Assembly: GCF_002067135.1 (NCBI RefSeq)
Contig: NZ_CP020105.1
Coordinates: 4,960,001-5,024,000 of the forward strand
Source: Spirosoma rigui
GTDB lineage: Bacteria > Bacteroidota > Bacteroidia > Cytophagales > Spirosomataceae
Reading direction: 5' to 3'
Length of the DNA stretch: 64,000 nucleotides
Shown here: in pieces, positions 17,263-26,579 of the stretch
How the letters are laid out: the number at the start of each line of letters is the position of its first letter
Position numbering within the stretch: position 1 is the first letter of the stretch
Notes under the pieces: generated by a model
What the model was told of the DNA's origin: nothing
The model's database searches: none
The model's input: the letters and a program-made list of their open reading frames with translations, nothing else
Made by a program: the position numbers and the translations under genes

Positions 17263-17352
17263 AAAGAAAAGTGCGAAGGAAAAAAAGGCCAAAGGGGAGG
17301 CTGGCGTATGCTGCTCTCCCCTTTGGCCTTTTTTTCCTTCGCACTTTTCTTT
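17263..17352. terminator. 37-bp perfect inverted repeat between convergent genes
   Basis: Arms 17263-17299 and 17316-17352 are perfectly complementary with a 16-nt loop. The left arm starts one base after the stop of the AI-2E gene and the right arm runs into the stop codon of the PspC gene (17351-17353). A7/T7 blocks inside the arms can give U-tracts to a shorter inner stem in either direction. It is therefore read as a bidirectional terminator, far longer than needed. Confidence 0.8.
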
Positions 17353-19891
17353 ATTGTCTGGTTACTTTGCTGGCGCCGGAGGTTTCGGAGTCGAGCGTAC
17401 CTACCTGACCAAGATTGGCATGGCTGGCTCCGCTGGCGTCAACTCCTGCTTTATCGACAGACAGGCTGGTGGCTTCTATTTTGCTGGCCCCGCTGAGGTC
17501 GGCATCCAATTGATCGGCATGACCGCGCAGAATGGCGTTTGACGCCCCTGATAGTCCAACGGTCAGTTTCTTCACCTGACCGTCGAACACCGTCCGGCAG
17601 GCACCGCTCATGTCGATGTTCAGGTTGTCGAAGGTACCAAACCCGGCCAGGCTCGCTTTCGAAGCCCCCGATAGTTTCAGGTCGTTGATGGCAGGAACGG
17701 TGATCGTCAGGCCAATGCGTTTGCGGTTGCTCCAGTCGAACAACCCGTTGCGCTCCATCGACACTTCCAGCGTATTGCCGTCCACGTCGACTTTCACATC
17801 GTCCAGGTCTTTCTCCCGACCATCGGCCACTACTTTGTACGTTTCGCCCTTCCGGAAGCGGACCACAAACGCGCCTGATACGTCTACTTTTGAGAAATTG
17901 CCGACCGTGAACTGGCGGGTATGATCGCCCATCTCATCAAAATCCTCGCCCAGTTCGCTCGCAACGGCGCTTTGTACGTCGTCTGTGAGATCCGTCACGT
18001 CATTGTCGCGGTCATAATCGCGATCTTTTTCGCGGGGGAAGTTGATGCACACCAGCCCATCGTTGGCCGTAAATTTCCAGATACTGGCCGTCATACGGTC
18101 GATCTCTTTTTCGCCGAACTCATTCCGGATATGGCGGGCAAAGGAGGGCGTCATACGGAACGGTTTTTCGTAGGGAATCTTCAGGTACATCTCCATGTCC
18201 TGCATTCGAAAGCGAGCTTTGGGCATCAACTCGATGCTGTTATCGAAGCGGATCACCGAATCCTGCTGCACGAACCGGTACTTGATGGTGCGGGCATTGG
18301 CCTGGGCGTCAGCCCGGTTCCGGCCCTGCGCTTCAAATTTCTGTTCCAGGTTGATATCGACACCTTCGTAGCCCTGTAGTTCAATATCAGTCCCTTTATC
18401 GTAGTCACTGTTGATATCGACCAGATCGAAGGTTGGAGTACCCGTTACCCGTATCACTTTCGTCTCTTCGACTACCCCCTTCCGCTGGAAACTGTTGATA
18501 AGGGGCGACGCCGTACCGGCGAAGACAACCATACTAACCAGCCATACACCCGCTGCGGTCAGCGCCATGCGGCTGCTGATGACATTGCGGGTCGTGATGA
18601 GCATGACCCCCAGAATAGCCAGCCCGAAGGCCGGAATGATCCCCGTCAAGAAAGCGGATACGATCATAGGCAGCGTAATATCTGCCCGGAGCAGGTTAAC
18701 CGCTACGTCACCGTCGCCGAAGTGCATGCCCGATTCCAGACCGATGGCAGCGCCCAGCATGGCCAGACAAGCAATCATGAAAGCAAACGCCACCACCAGC
18801 ATCAGGATACCGGCAAACACCCGGATTATCGAGACGACACCGTTCAGCAAGGGACCCAGCGCACTACCCAGACCACCAATGATGGTGGCAATGGCCCGGA
18901 AGGGAAATAGCAGGATACGGGTCAGGCTACTTTCGTTATTGGGCGACTCGTTGATGTTCAGGTTCTGCTTGATGCTGCTCTCGATGTTTGAAAGCGTAAT
19001 GGGCCGACCCTGCATTTCCATTTTCTCGGTGAGTGTATTGGCCGCGGGGGCAATCATCCACAGCACAATATACAGCAGAAAACCAACGCCGAAGAACACA
19101 ATACCCAGCACAAACAGCAGCCGGACAACCCCCGTGTCGATGCCAAAATAAGCCGCAATACCCGACGCTACGCCACCCAGTACTTTGTCTTCAGGATTCC
19201 GGAAGAACTTCTTGATCGTTTTATCTTCCTCAATAGTCCCTACACCGGGCAGGGCAATCCACATGGCAATGTAGGTGATAACCGTGAAGCCACTGAGGCC
19301 ACCGAAGAAATCGCCCGAGTTACCATGCGAAGCTCCTACCAGCGCAGGCAGTCCCACCACCAGGGCCACGAAGATCAACCGTACCCAGACAACGTCCATG
19401 TTGAAATAGTGGGCCAGACCGGCGGCAACACCACCCAGCGTTTTCCGGCGCAAATCCCGCACAAGCCGACGGGGCGTTACTGCCGCACCGGTGTTGCCCG
19501 GCTGCGCTGATCCGTAGGTACCGGTTGCTGCGCCGGGGCCCGTAGGCTGACCACCGGGTCGGGTGTTACCGTTGCCCGTTGCCGAGTTACGGCCTCCACT
19601 CGTTACCAGTACTTCTTCCTCTTCGACGGCTTCAAAATCGGCAACGGTACCCATGGCGGCTACCAGTTCGTTGACATCCTCGAGCGAAACAGCCTGCCGG
19701 TCGGCAGATTTGAGTTTGGCAAGGAGTTTTTCGGCGATCCGGTTCTCGATGTCGGTTACAATCTCCTGACTGTCTTCATAGGTCGAGAAGTACTGCTGAA
19801 CGCTTGTCAGGTAGTTTTTTAATTTATCGTAGCCGTCTTCCTCAATGTGGAAAATGACCCCACTGATGTTGATGCTGATTGTCTTTTTCAT
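17351..19891 (-). CDS. PspC-domain membrane protein with C-terminal DUF2807 adhesin-like domain
   Basis: The protein has 846 residues. The N-terminus (about 1-95) is a conserved cytosolic domain starting MKKTISINISGVIFHIEEDG. Two PspC modules follow (about 140-205, KTLGGVAAGLAHYFNMD; about 228-290, KVLGGVASGIAAYFGID). Several membrane segments span about 325-475. The C-terminal half ends in a DUF2807 / GIN beta-helix (about 660-846) with repeated SGAS turns. PspC proteins sense membrane stress with the phage-shock system; DUF2807 domains are probably extracytoplasmic. It is downstream of, and 25 bp from, the padR gene, so the two form an operon. The 3' end is inside the 37-bp inverted repeat. 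Confidence 0.88.
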   Translation of the reverse strand: MKKTISINISGVIFHIEEDGYDKLKNYLTSVQQYFSTYEDSQEIVTDIENRIAEKLLAKLKSADRQAVSLEDVNELVAAMGTVADFEAVEEEEVLVTSGGRNSATGNGNTRPGGQPTGPGAATGTYGSAQPGNTGAAVTPRRLVRDLRRKTLGGVAAGLAHYFNMDVVWVRLIFVALVVGLPALVGASHGNSGDFFGGLSGFTVITYIAMWIALPGVGTIEEDKTIKKFFRNPEDKVLGGVASGIAAYFGIDTGVVRLLFVLGIVFFGVGFLLYIVLWMIAPAANTLTEKMEMQGRPITLSNIESSIKQNLNINESPNNESSLTRILLFPFRAIATIIGGLGSALGPLLNGVVSIIRVFAGILMLVVAFAFMIACLAMLGAAIGLESGMHFGDGDVAVNLLRADITLPMIVSAFLTGIIPAFGLAILGVMLITTRNVISSRMALTAAGVWLVSMVVFAGTASPLINSFQRKGVVEETKVIRVTGTPTFDLVDINSDYDKGTDIELQGYEGVDINLEQKFEAQGRNRADAQANARTIKYRFVQQDSVIRFDNSIELMPKARFRMQDMEMYLKIPYEKPFRMTPSFARHIRNEFGEKEIDRMTASIWKFTANDGLVCINFPREKDRDYDRDNDVTDLTDDVQSAVASELGEDFDEMGDHTRQFTVGNFSKVDVSGAFVVRFRKGETYKVVADGREKDLDDVKVDVDGNTLEVSMERNGLFDWSNRKRIGLTITVPAINDLKLSGASKASLAGFGTFDNLNIDMSGACRTVFDGQVKKLTVGLSGASNAILRGHADQLDADLSGASKIEATSLSVDKAGVDASGASHANLGQVGTLDSETSGASKVTRQ

Positions 19892-19916
19892 GGCTTTAGA
19901 TAGAAAAGAGAATAGG

Positions 19917-20324
19917 TTAAGCGTTGGTTGATGAACTGGATTGATCGGTCATGGTCATGGGCGCATCGGTACCATTGGTGGGTTTCTTATGCTGCTCCGT
20001 CCGACCGATGATGTGATTGACCGATTCGGCCAGTTCCTGCCAGGTCTCCGTCAGCGCTTCGAGCGAGTTACGCCCCAGATCGGTCAGGATATAGTACTTG
20101 CGCGGTGGCCCTGACGTAGATTCAACCCATTTATAATCCAGCAAACCGGCATTTTTCAGCCGCGTTAACAGCGGGTAGAGCGTGCCTTCAACAACCATAA
20201 TACGGGCAGAGGTGAGTTCATCAAGCATATCGGACGCGTAAATCTCGCCCCGCGATATTATGTGCAGAATGCAGAACTCTAATATGCCCTTTCGCATCTG
20301 CACCTGAGCGTTTTCGATATTCAT
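19917..20324 (-). CDS. PadR-family transcriptional regulator
   Basis: A 135-residue protein with the PadR winged helix (about 5-100): QMRKGILEFCILHIIS, ASDMLDELTSARIMVVEGTLYPLLTRL and YKWVESTSGPPRKYYILT. A Thr/Ser-rich tail follows. In Bacteroidota this regulator is regularly encoded next to PspC/DUF2807 membrane proteins. The promoter region has three AAGGTAC repeats, one inside the -7 box, suggesting autoregulation (inference). Confidence 0.92.
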   Translation of the reverse strand: MNIENAQVQMRKGILEFCILHIISRGEIYASDMLDELTSARIMVVEGTLYPLLTRLKNAGLLDYKWVESTSGPPRKYYILTDLGRNSLEALTETWQELAESVNHIIGRTEQHKKPTNGTDAPMTMTDQSSSSTNA

Positions 20325-20355
20325 TGGTGTAGCCGTGTTTCGTAAAGTGATGAAT

Positions 20356-20391
20356 CAAAGGTACCAAAAGGTACTATGCAATGCAAGGTAC
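20356..20391 (-). promoter_or_regulatory. padR-pspC promoter with three AAGGTAC repeats
   Basis: On the minus strand TTG (20386-20384) is followed after 20 bp by TACCTTTG (20363-20356), an exact -7 box. On the plus strand AAGGTAC occurs at 20358-20364, 20368-20374 and 20385-20391. The first two are 10 bp apart, one helical turn. The repeats cover the promoter, as expected for a repressor site, and PadR is the obvious candidate. Confidence 0.6.
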
Positions 20392-20562
20392 TTTATAATT
20401 ATATTTCGTTTGCCGGGATCAGTGGTATAAAAAAAAGGATGAACGGTAGCCTGTATCCATGATTAGAAAGCACGATTACTTACGTAGATTTACTAACCAA
20501 TTATCCACGCCATAATCAGTATGATTACCTTCATTGGTGACATACAACGTATCGTCTCAGAC

Positions 20563-21381
20563 ATGCCCCGCACCATTAAAGGAATATACTGTGTGACGGT
20601 TGTGCTATTACTGGGTGCCTGTTGCCCGGCTAACGAGCATCCGGGTCAGCAGGCAGGGCTACGACCGGGCTTTGCTCTGTCATTCGATGATCGCTTCATT
20701 GATGAATGGTTCTCGCTACGTGTACTTTTTAAACAATACGGCGCTAAAGCTACCTTCTACCTTACCCAGCCAGACAGCCTTTCTGCATCAGATATCAGCA
20801 AGCTACGGCAACTGGTTGCTGAAGGGCACGAAATAGGATGCCACGGTGCCCTTCATCTCAACGCAACGAGGTACCTGCTAACCCATTCCCGAGCTACTTA
20901 CATCGACGTTGAAATCGAGTCGGCACAACGTTCACTGGGTCGGTTAGGATTCGCTGCGCCAACGTTTGCCTACCCGTTTGGAGCCGATAACTGGTACATC
21001 AATCAGGTATTACGGCAGCGGTTCACGCTATTGCGCGATACCTATTCGCTGGCTCGCTCACTAACTGGCCTCCACGGTGAACAGTCTATTGTAGACGCTG
21101 ACCCTGTCTATTTTCGAATGAGCCAGGGCCCCCGTGTGCAGGCCTTGGGGATTGATGCTGATCGAATGTTAAGCGGGCATGACCTCAAAAAGGGTCTGCT
21201 GCGTGCCAAAGCGCGGGGAGAAGTTCTATTGCTTTATGCTCACTGCCCTGTACGCAATCTTGGTCCCAACCGGACAAACAAGATGAAGGTACGAATTGAG
21301 TTACTTACCTTCTTGCTAAAAACAGCTCACGAATTAGGTCTTAAGTCCTATACGATGAGCCAGTTAACCACTATCCACTAA
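20563..21381 (+). CDS. Polysaccharide deacetylase (NodB-like) lipoprotein
   Basis: About 272 residues from ATG 20563, which opens a lipoprotein signal peptide with lipobox LLGAC. ATG 20521 is also in frame but would hide that signal. The NodB fold shows ALSFDDRF (the metal-binding DD pair), KATFYLTQ, EIGCHGALH (metal His residues), PTFAYPFG and LLLYAHCP. Such enzymes remove N- or O-acetyl groups from glycans. The stop is 4 bp before the C25 peptidase gene, and an acyltransferase gene follows, so a surface-glycan role is plausible. Confidence 0.85.
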   Translation: MPRTIKGIYCVTVVLLLGACCPANEHPGQQAGLRPGFALSFDDRFIDEWFSLRVLFKQYGAKATFYLTQPDSLSASDISKLRQLVAEGHEIGCHGALHLNATRYLLTHSRATYIDVEIESAQRSLGRLGFAAPTFAYPFGADNWYINQVLRQRFTLLRDTYSLARSLTGLHGEQSIVDADPVYFRMSQGPRVQALGIDADRMLSGHDLKKGLLRAKARGEVLLLYAHCPVRNLGPNRTNKMKVRIELLTFLLKTAHELGLKSYTMSQLTTIH

Positions 21382-21385
21382 CTTT

Positions 21386-24300
21386 ATGCGTCAGTTTTTT
21401 ACTTGTTTGCTGTTACTCAGCTTGCTCATAGATACGGTATGGGCCCAGACCCAACCCCCTGGTAATGAATGGATTAACTACCAGCAGACCTATTTCAAGA
21501 TTCCGATCGTACAGGCCGGCCTCTACCGCATCACCCAGGCAGAGCTGCAAAAGGCGGGCATACCCGCAACCGTTGACCCCACCACCCTCCAGCTTTTTCA
21601 CCGGGGAGTTGAGCAGGCTATCTTTGTCGAAGGTGAATCCGACAAACGCATTGACCCGTCAGATTATCTGGAATTTTACGGCCGGGCAAACGACGGTGCC
21701 CCCGACTCGCTGCTTTACCGGACCGAAAACAACCGGCGCGTTCAGCCACACACGTATTACAGCCTCTTCAGCGACACAACGGCGTATTTCGTGACCTGGC
21801 GTCTCGACGGGAAAGCGGGCAAACGCATGGCGTCCTACACCGACACCGACCGCACCGGCCTGACCGCTGACGTGTACCATTGGCAGGAAGACCTGCGCGT
21901 TTTTACCGAAACGTATCCGGGATACGCAGCCGGTATTCCGCCAAAAGTTGAATACAGTGATTATGAAAGTGGGGAGGGGCATACGGGGCTCATTCAGAAA
22001 AAGGATACGCCCTATCCTATCGCCTTCACTCTGGTCAATGCCGTTCGGAACGGGCCCGCCCCCCAACTCGATCTGCTACTGACCGGCCGTGAGTTTACCA
22101 GCCACCGGGTTGAGTGCCTGGTTGGAGCAACCCCCAGCACGCAGCGGCAAACGGCTGCGGTTGACTTTTTCCTTTACGACAATGCCCGTATCCAGCCCGG
22201 CATTGACTGGACCGATGTGGGCCCGGGGGGGCAGCTCGTTGTTTCAACCGTGTCGCGGAGCGATAACGGCTCCGTTGGCGATCTGTATTCGGTGTCGTAC
22301 ATCCGGCTACGCTACCCGCAAAAAATCACGGTCGATGGTCGGTCGCTGCAAACGTATCAGCTGGCACCCAGCCAGGGAGGCCGATCGCTGGTCGACGTGG
22401 GCGCTGTATCATCCGACACCCGAATCTGGGACATCACCGATCCTACAGCCCCTATCCAGATTGGGTACACGGTAGCAGCAACCGGGTCGGCCCAGTTCGT
22501 ACTACGGGGTACCGCCACCGCCCGAACCATTCTAATCCGATCCGGAACCGCAGCAGCAACGCCAAAAGCAGTTCCGGCCATTAAACCGGTAACGTTTACC
22601 AACTGGGCCAACCGGCGGCCAACCTACCTCATTATCAGTCACGAAGCGCTGATGAAACCGGCAGCCGGCACGGCCAACGCCGTTCGGTCGTATGCCGCCT
22701 ACCGGGCATCGGCAGTGGGCGGGAGCCACGATACGCTCACAGTGACCATGCAACAGCTGATCGACCAGTTCAGCTACGGCGAACGACATCCGCTGTCCGT
22801 TCGGCGGTTCATTGACCACTTGATCCGGCAAAGCAGCGACTCCCCAAAAAAGCCAACGTTTCTGCTGTTGCTGGGACGGGGGCGCAGTGCACCCGGCGTT
22901 CGGCGCGATCCGCAGCAATCGAACCTGGACATGGTCATGACCTATGGCTTTCCGTCGTCTGACCTGTTGTTTTCGAGTGGGTTAAATGGGTTTCCGGCCA
23001 ATGTACCCGCGCTCATGACGGCGCGTATTAATGCAGGTACCCCACAAGAGGTAATCGACTACCTGAACAAAGTGATCGACTACGAACAGCCGCAGGCAGA
23101 CCGGCAATGGCGCAAAAAAATACTGCACCTGAGCGGAGGTAAAACACCGGCTGAAGTGAGTCTCCTGCGGCAACTCGTCGACGGGTTTCGGGATCAGGTC
23201 AGTCCCTCATCGCTGGGCGCACAGGTAACAACGATCAGCAAACAAACCGACAATCCTACCGAACAAATCAACGTCGTAAGGCCCGTTAACGAAGGTACCG
23301 GTATCGTTACGTTCTTCGGTCATTCGGGTATCGATGTCACCGACCTCGACATTGGCTTTTGCTCCAATGACGCGCTGGGGTATAAAAACAAAGGCCGGTA
23401 CCCCTTCCTGCTCGTCAACGGCTGTGCCATTGGCAATATCTTTTACGGACGCCCAACGCTCAGCGCCGACTGGGTTCTTACGGCCAACCGGGGTGCCATT
23501 GCGTCTCTGGCCCATACCCACCTGGGCTATATAAGCTACCTGAACGTTTACAGCTCAACATTTTACAGTCTCTTGTCGGACAGCCTGACGCTGAATAAGC
23601 CCATCGGCTACCTGCAGCAGGAAACCATCCGGCGTATTCTGAAGGATACAGACGATGGACTAACCATCACGAACTGCCAGCAGATGTCCTTACAGGGTGA
23701 TCCGGCCGTCCGGTTGTTTCCTTTTGATACGCCCGATTATGTCGTTACGGCGGGTGGACTCAGCGTAGGGGGAGCCGACGGGCAGGCCCTAAGTACACTC
23801 AGCGACTCGGTACGTGTCCGGGCTGTAATTCAGAACGCGGGACAATACCGACCCGGTAAACTGCCAATTCGGGTGCGTCGGTCGGTCAATGGCCGCGAGC
23901 TGGGTATCACCAATCTGGTCTTGCCCATGAGTATTGCCTACAGTGATACCGTTTCGGTAACGATCCTGAATGAACGGGACGCAGATGGCCTGAACCAGTT
24001 TGAGTTGACGGTCAACCCAACGGGTCTGGTTCCCGAAACGAACCGATCCAATAACTCGGCCAGCGTAGATGTGACCGTTACCCAGCAGCGCCCGGTACTG
24101 ATTTACCCCCCCGGACAGGGCGTTGTTCGCACCCGGTCGGTATCGCTGACGGCTAAGTCGTTTAACAGCGCCCCCCGCCAGTTCGACCTCCAGCTGGATA
24201 CGACAGGACGGTTTACAAGCCCGGCCCTGCTTACGAAACGGATATTGGCCGATGGGTTGATCACGTATGCCGCAACCCTGACTGGCCCGGTCAACACGAT

Positions 24301-25405
24301 GTTCTACTGGCGGGTGCGCGCCGTAGGCGACAGCCTGTGGTCGAGCGCTTCGTTTTCGTTCAACCCCGGCAGTACGGCGTCGGGCTTACCCGAAGGACAG
24401 ATCCTGCTGGCAACCCCTGTACCAGCAGACATCCGGCAGGGTGACCTGGTGAAAATACCAGTGACGTTTACCAACATCAGCCCCTACGCCTTCGCCGACT
24501 CGCTCGTTGTCCGCCAAACCCTCTACGCGGCCGGGCTAACCAACCCACTCACGACACAATGGAAGCAAAAGGCTCCCGCTTCCGGTGATACACTCCGGTT
24601 TTCGACCCAGCTGGACACCAAGGTGGCGCCGGGCCTCAACCGGATCGTGCTGACGGTAAATCCGCAGTTGCAACCTGAATATTCCTACCTGAACAACACC
24701 CTCGATCTGCTGATACCCGTGCTGCCCGATGTGCTGGGACCCGTACTCGAAGTAGCCGTTGACGGTATACGTATAACAGAAGGTGCCGTTGTTTCGGCCC
24801 GTCCCACCCTTGACGTACTCGTAGCTGACGATAACCGGTCACTGATCAGACGCGACACCACAGGAATCGACGTATACCTGCAGCGCCCCGGCCAGACCCA
24901 GCCCGTTGAGCGGATTCGCTGGCGCGACGTAACGGCACAACCTGCCGGAGCCGATAACGTGTTCCGGGCCCGGCTGACGCTGGCCGAGCTGGTTGAAGGT
25001 GATTACCGGCTGCTGGTTACCGCACGCGACGCCATTGGCAACGCAGCCAACCCATATCAGGTAGGTTTTCGCGTCGTGAACGAACGAAGCCTGACCAACC
25101 TGACGGTATACCCGAACCCCTTCCGGGACCGGGTTCTCTTTGCCGCACAGCTCACCGGTCGGCAAGCCCCCAACACGCTGACCTTTACCATCCGGGATCT
25201 GACCGGACGTGTTGTGCGCCGGATGCAGGTAGCCGTCCGTATTGGCCGCAACGAGTGGGCATGGAATGGGCAGTCGGATGCCGGTGCAGCCCTGCCGTCG
25301 GGCGTTTATCTCTACAGCCTGATGGTAGATACGGATGAACAGGCCTGGCCTATCGGTAACGATGTTATTAACAAGCTGCAGGGCCGACTACTTCTGGCGC
25401 GCTGA
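21386..25405 (+). CDS. Secreted C25 (gingipain-like) cysteine peptidase with type IX sorting domain; PorU2-like
   Basis: A 1339-residue protein with a signal peptide (MRQFFTCLLLLSLLIDTVWAQ). The N-terminal domain (about 30-150) resembles the PorU N-terminus (YFKIPIVQAGLYRIT). A peptidase C25 domain spans about 405-765, with catalytic His646 (TFFGHSG) and Cys680 (VNGCAIGN). CARDB/Ig-like beta domains fill about 790-1230. The type IX secretion C-terminal domain occupies about 1250-1339 (NLTVYPNPFRDRVLF, RVVRRM, LPSGVYLYSL). The sorting domain argues for a secreted, surface-attached peptidase rather than the PorU sortase itself, although a second sortase (PorU2) is possible. It is the middle gene of a three-gene operon. 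Confidence 0.9.
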   Translation: MRQFFTCLLLLSLLIDTVWAQTQPPGNEWINYQQTYFKIPIVQAGLYRITQAELQKAGIPATVDPTTLQLFHRGVEQAIFVEGESDKRIDPSDYLEFYGRANDGAPDSLLYRTENNRRVQPHTYYSLFSDTTAYFVTWRLDGKAGKRMASYTDTDRTGLTADVYHWQEDLRVFTETYPGYAAGIPPKVEYSDYESGEGHTGLIQKKDTPYPIAFTLVNAVRNGPAPQLDLLLTGREFTSHRVECLVGATPSTQRQTAAVDFFLYDNARIQPGIDWTDVGPGGQLVVSTVSRSDNGSVGDLYSVSYIRLRYPQKITVDGRSLQTYQLAPSQGGRSLVDVGAVSSDTRIWDITDPTAPIQIGYTVAATGSAQFVLRGTATARTILIRSGTAAATPKAVPAIKPVTFTNWANRRPTYLIISHEALMKPAAGTANAVRSYAAYRASAVGGSHDTLTVTMQQLIDQFSYGERHPLSVRRFIDHLIRQSSDSPKKPTFLLLLGRGRSAPGVRRDPQQSNLDMVMTYGFPSSDLLFSSGLNGFPANVPALMTARINAGTPQEVIDYLNKVIDYEQPQADRQWRKKILHLSGGKTPAEVSLLRQLVDGFRDQVSPSSLGAQVTTISKQTDNPTEQINVVRPVNEGTGIVTFFGHSGIDVTDLDIGFCSNDALGYKNKGRYPFLLVNGCAIGNIFYGRPTLSADWVLTANRGAIASLAHTHLGYISYLNVYSSTFYSLLSDSLTLNKPIGYLQQETIRRILKDTDDGLTITNCQQMSLQGDPAVRLFPFDTPDYVVTAGGLSVGGADGQALSTLSDSVRVRAVIQNAGQYRPGKLPIRVRRSVNGRELGITNLVLPMSIAYSDTVSVTILNERDADGLNQFELTVNPTGLVPETNRSNNSASVDVTVTQQRPVLIYPPGQGVVRTRSVSLTAKSFNSAPRQFDLQLDTTGRFTSPALLTKRILADGLITYAATLTGPVNTMFYWRVRAVGDSLWSSASFSFNPGSTASGLPEGQILLATPVPADIRQGDLVKIPVTFTNISPYAFADSLVVRQTLYAAGLTNPLTTQWKQKAPASGDTLRFSTQLDTKVAPGLNRIVLTVNPQLQPEYSYLNNTLDLLIPVLPDVLGPVLEVAVDGIRITEGAVVSARPTLDVLVADDNRSLIRRDTTGIDVYLQRPGQTQPVERIRWRDVTAQPAGADNVFRARLTLAELVEGDYRLLVTARDAIGNAANPYQVGFRVVNERSLTNLTVYPNPFRDRVLFAAQLTGRQAPNTLTFTIRDLTGRVVRRMQVAVRIGRNEWAWNGQSDAGAALPSGVYLYSLMVDTDEQAWPIGNDVINKLQGRLLLAR

Positions 25406-26481
25406 TGGGCAGTGACGGGTTACGAGACAACCGAATCATCCCGGCACTGACGGGCGTGCGGGCTATAGCGGCCTATGCCGTTTTCGTGCATCATTATAAC
25501 CCGGCTCCGGCAGGAACCTTTCTGAACCGGCTTTTCGACCAAGGCTATACAGGTGTTTCACTCTTTTTCGTACTCAGTGGCTTTCTCATTCATCACCGGT
25601 ATGCCGACCATGTGCTGACCAATCAGACTTGTTCATGGCGGTCCTACGCCCGCAATCGATTTGACCGGATCTACCCCCTGTATGCTGTTGTGCTGGCAGG
25701 TACGGCGGTTGGCCTCTGGCTTGCGGGCCGACCGATGGATGGAGGTATCTTTGGGCTTGACATGCTCCTGCTCCAGGGATTCTTCAACGAGTATAAATTC
25801 AGTGGTGTTCAGCAGAGCTGGACCCTGACGGTCGAGGCCTGTTTCTACGTATCGGCCCCGTTGCTGATTGTTGCGGGACAGCGCTGGGGATGGCTCTTGC
25901 TGGCGACCGGACTTACAGGATTGGGAATACTGCTCTGGGCGGGGCTGTGTTACGCAGGCTGGTCTCTACACGGCTTTTTGGGTACCCTTCCCTTCGTCCT
26001 GTTTTACACTTTTTTTGGCCGGGCATTCGAGTTTATCATCGGCATGGCGCTTGCCCAACGCTGGTCGCGGGGGACGTTCGTACGAGCCCACTATCGCACC
26101 GCGCTTGGGTTGCTGATAATGGGAGGCTGTATTTTCTGGCAAGCCTACGTTCCGGGCGCCCTCACCGGCGTAAACGCGCTGATCTGGTGCGAAGTACTCG
26201 TATACAATTACCTGTTACCCCTTGGCATTGCCGTATTTTTCGCCGGACTTCTGCAGGAAAAAACACATATCCGTCGACTACTGGCGCAGCCGTTCATGCA
26301 GGCACTTGGCCACAGTTCCTACGCCTTCTACCTGATTCATATCGGCGTTTTGAGCAAATTAGTACAAAAAACCGGGTTCGTCAATTCATCGGGATTACTG
26401 TTTGTCGTATTACTCCCAGTTGCGCACGGGCTTTACGTATGGGTTGAGAAGCCGTTGCAAAAGTACGCAAGGAGCCGGTAG
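25405..26481 (+). CDS. Acyltransferase 3 family membrane protein
   Basis: The protein has 358 residues and about ten membrane helices. The N-terminus has the family pattern ALTGVRAIAAYAVFVHHYNP, with the putative catalytic His. GVSLFFVLSGFLIHHRY, RFDRIYPLY and QSWTLTVEACFYVSAPL are also typical of OatA/NodX-type O-acyltransferases. These transfer acetyl or other acyl groups to cell-surface glycans. The start ATG overlaps the TGA of the C25 gene by one base, so translation is coupled. Together with the deacetylase it suggests surface polysaccharide modification linked to the secreted peptidase. Confidence 0.9.
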   Translation: MGSDGLRDNRIIPALTGVRAIAAYAVFVHHYNPAPAGTFLNRLFDQGYTGVSLFFVLSGFLIHHRYADHVLTNQTCSWRSYARNRFDRIYPLYAVVLAGTAVGLWLAGRPMDGGIFGLDMLLLQGFFNEYKFSGVQQSWTLTVEACFYVSAPLLIVAGQRWGWLLLATGLTGLGILLWAGLCYAGWSLHGFLGTLPFVLFYTFFGRAFEFIIGMALAQRWSRGTFVRAHYRTALGLLIMGGCIFWQAYVPGALTGVNALIWCEVLVYNYLLPLGIAVFFAGLLQEKTHIRRLLAQPFMQALGHSSYAFYLIHIGVLSKLVQKTGFVNSSGLLFVVLLPVAHGLYVWVEKPLQKYARSR

Positions 26482-26579
26482 CAGGCAGGTTTAATTAGAA
26501 CGCTGACACGAGCAAACAGCCAATATTCGACAGAAACAACCATTACCAGGGTCTTACAGACTACTGGCAGGGTTGTGGT

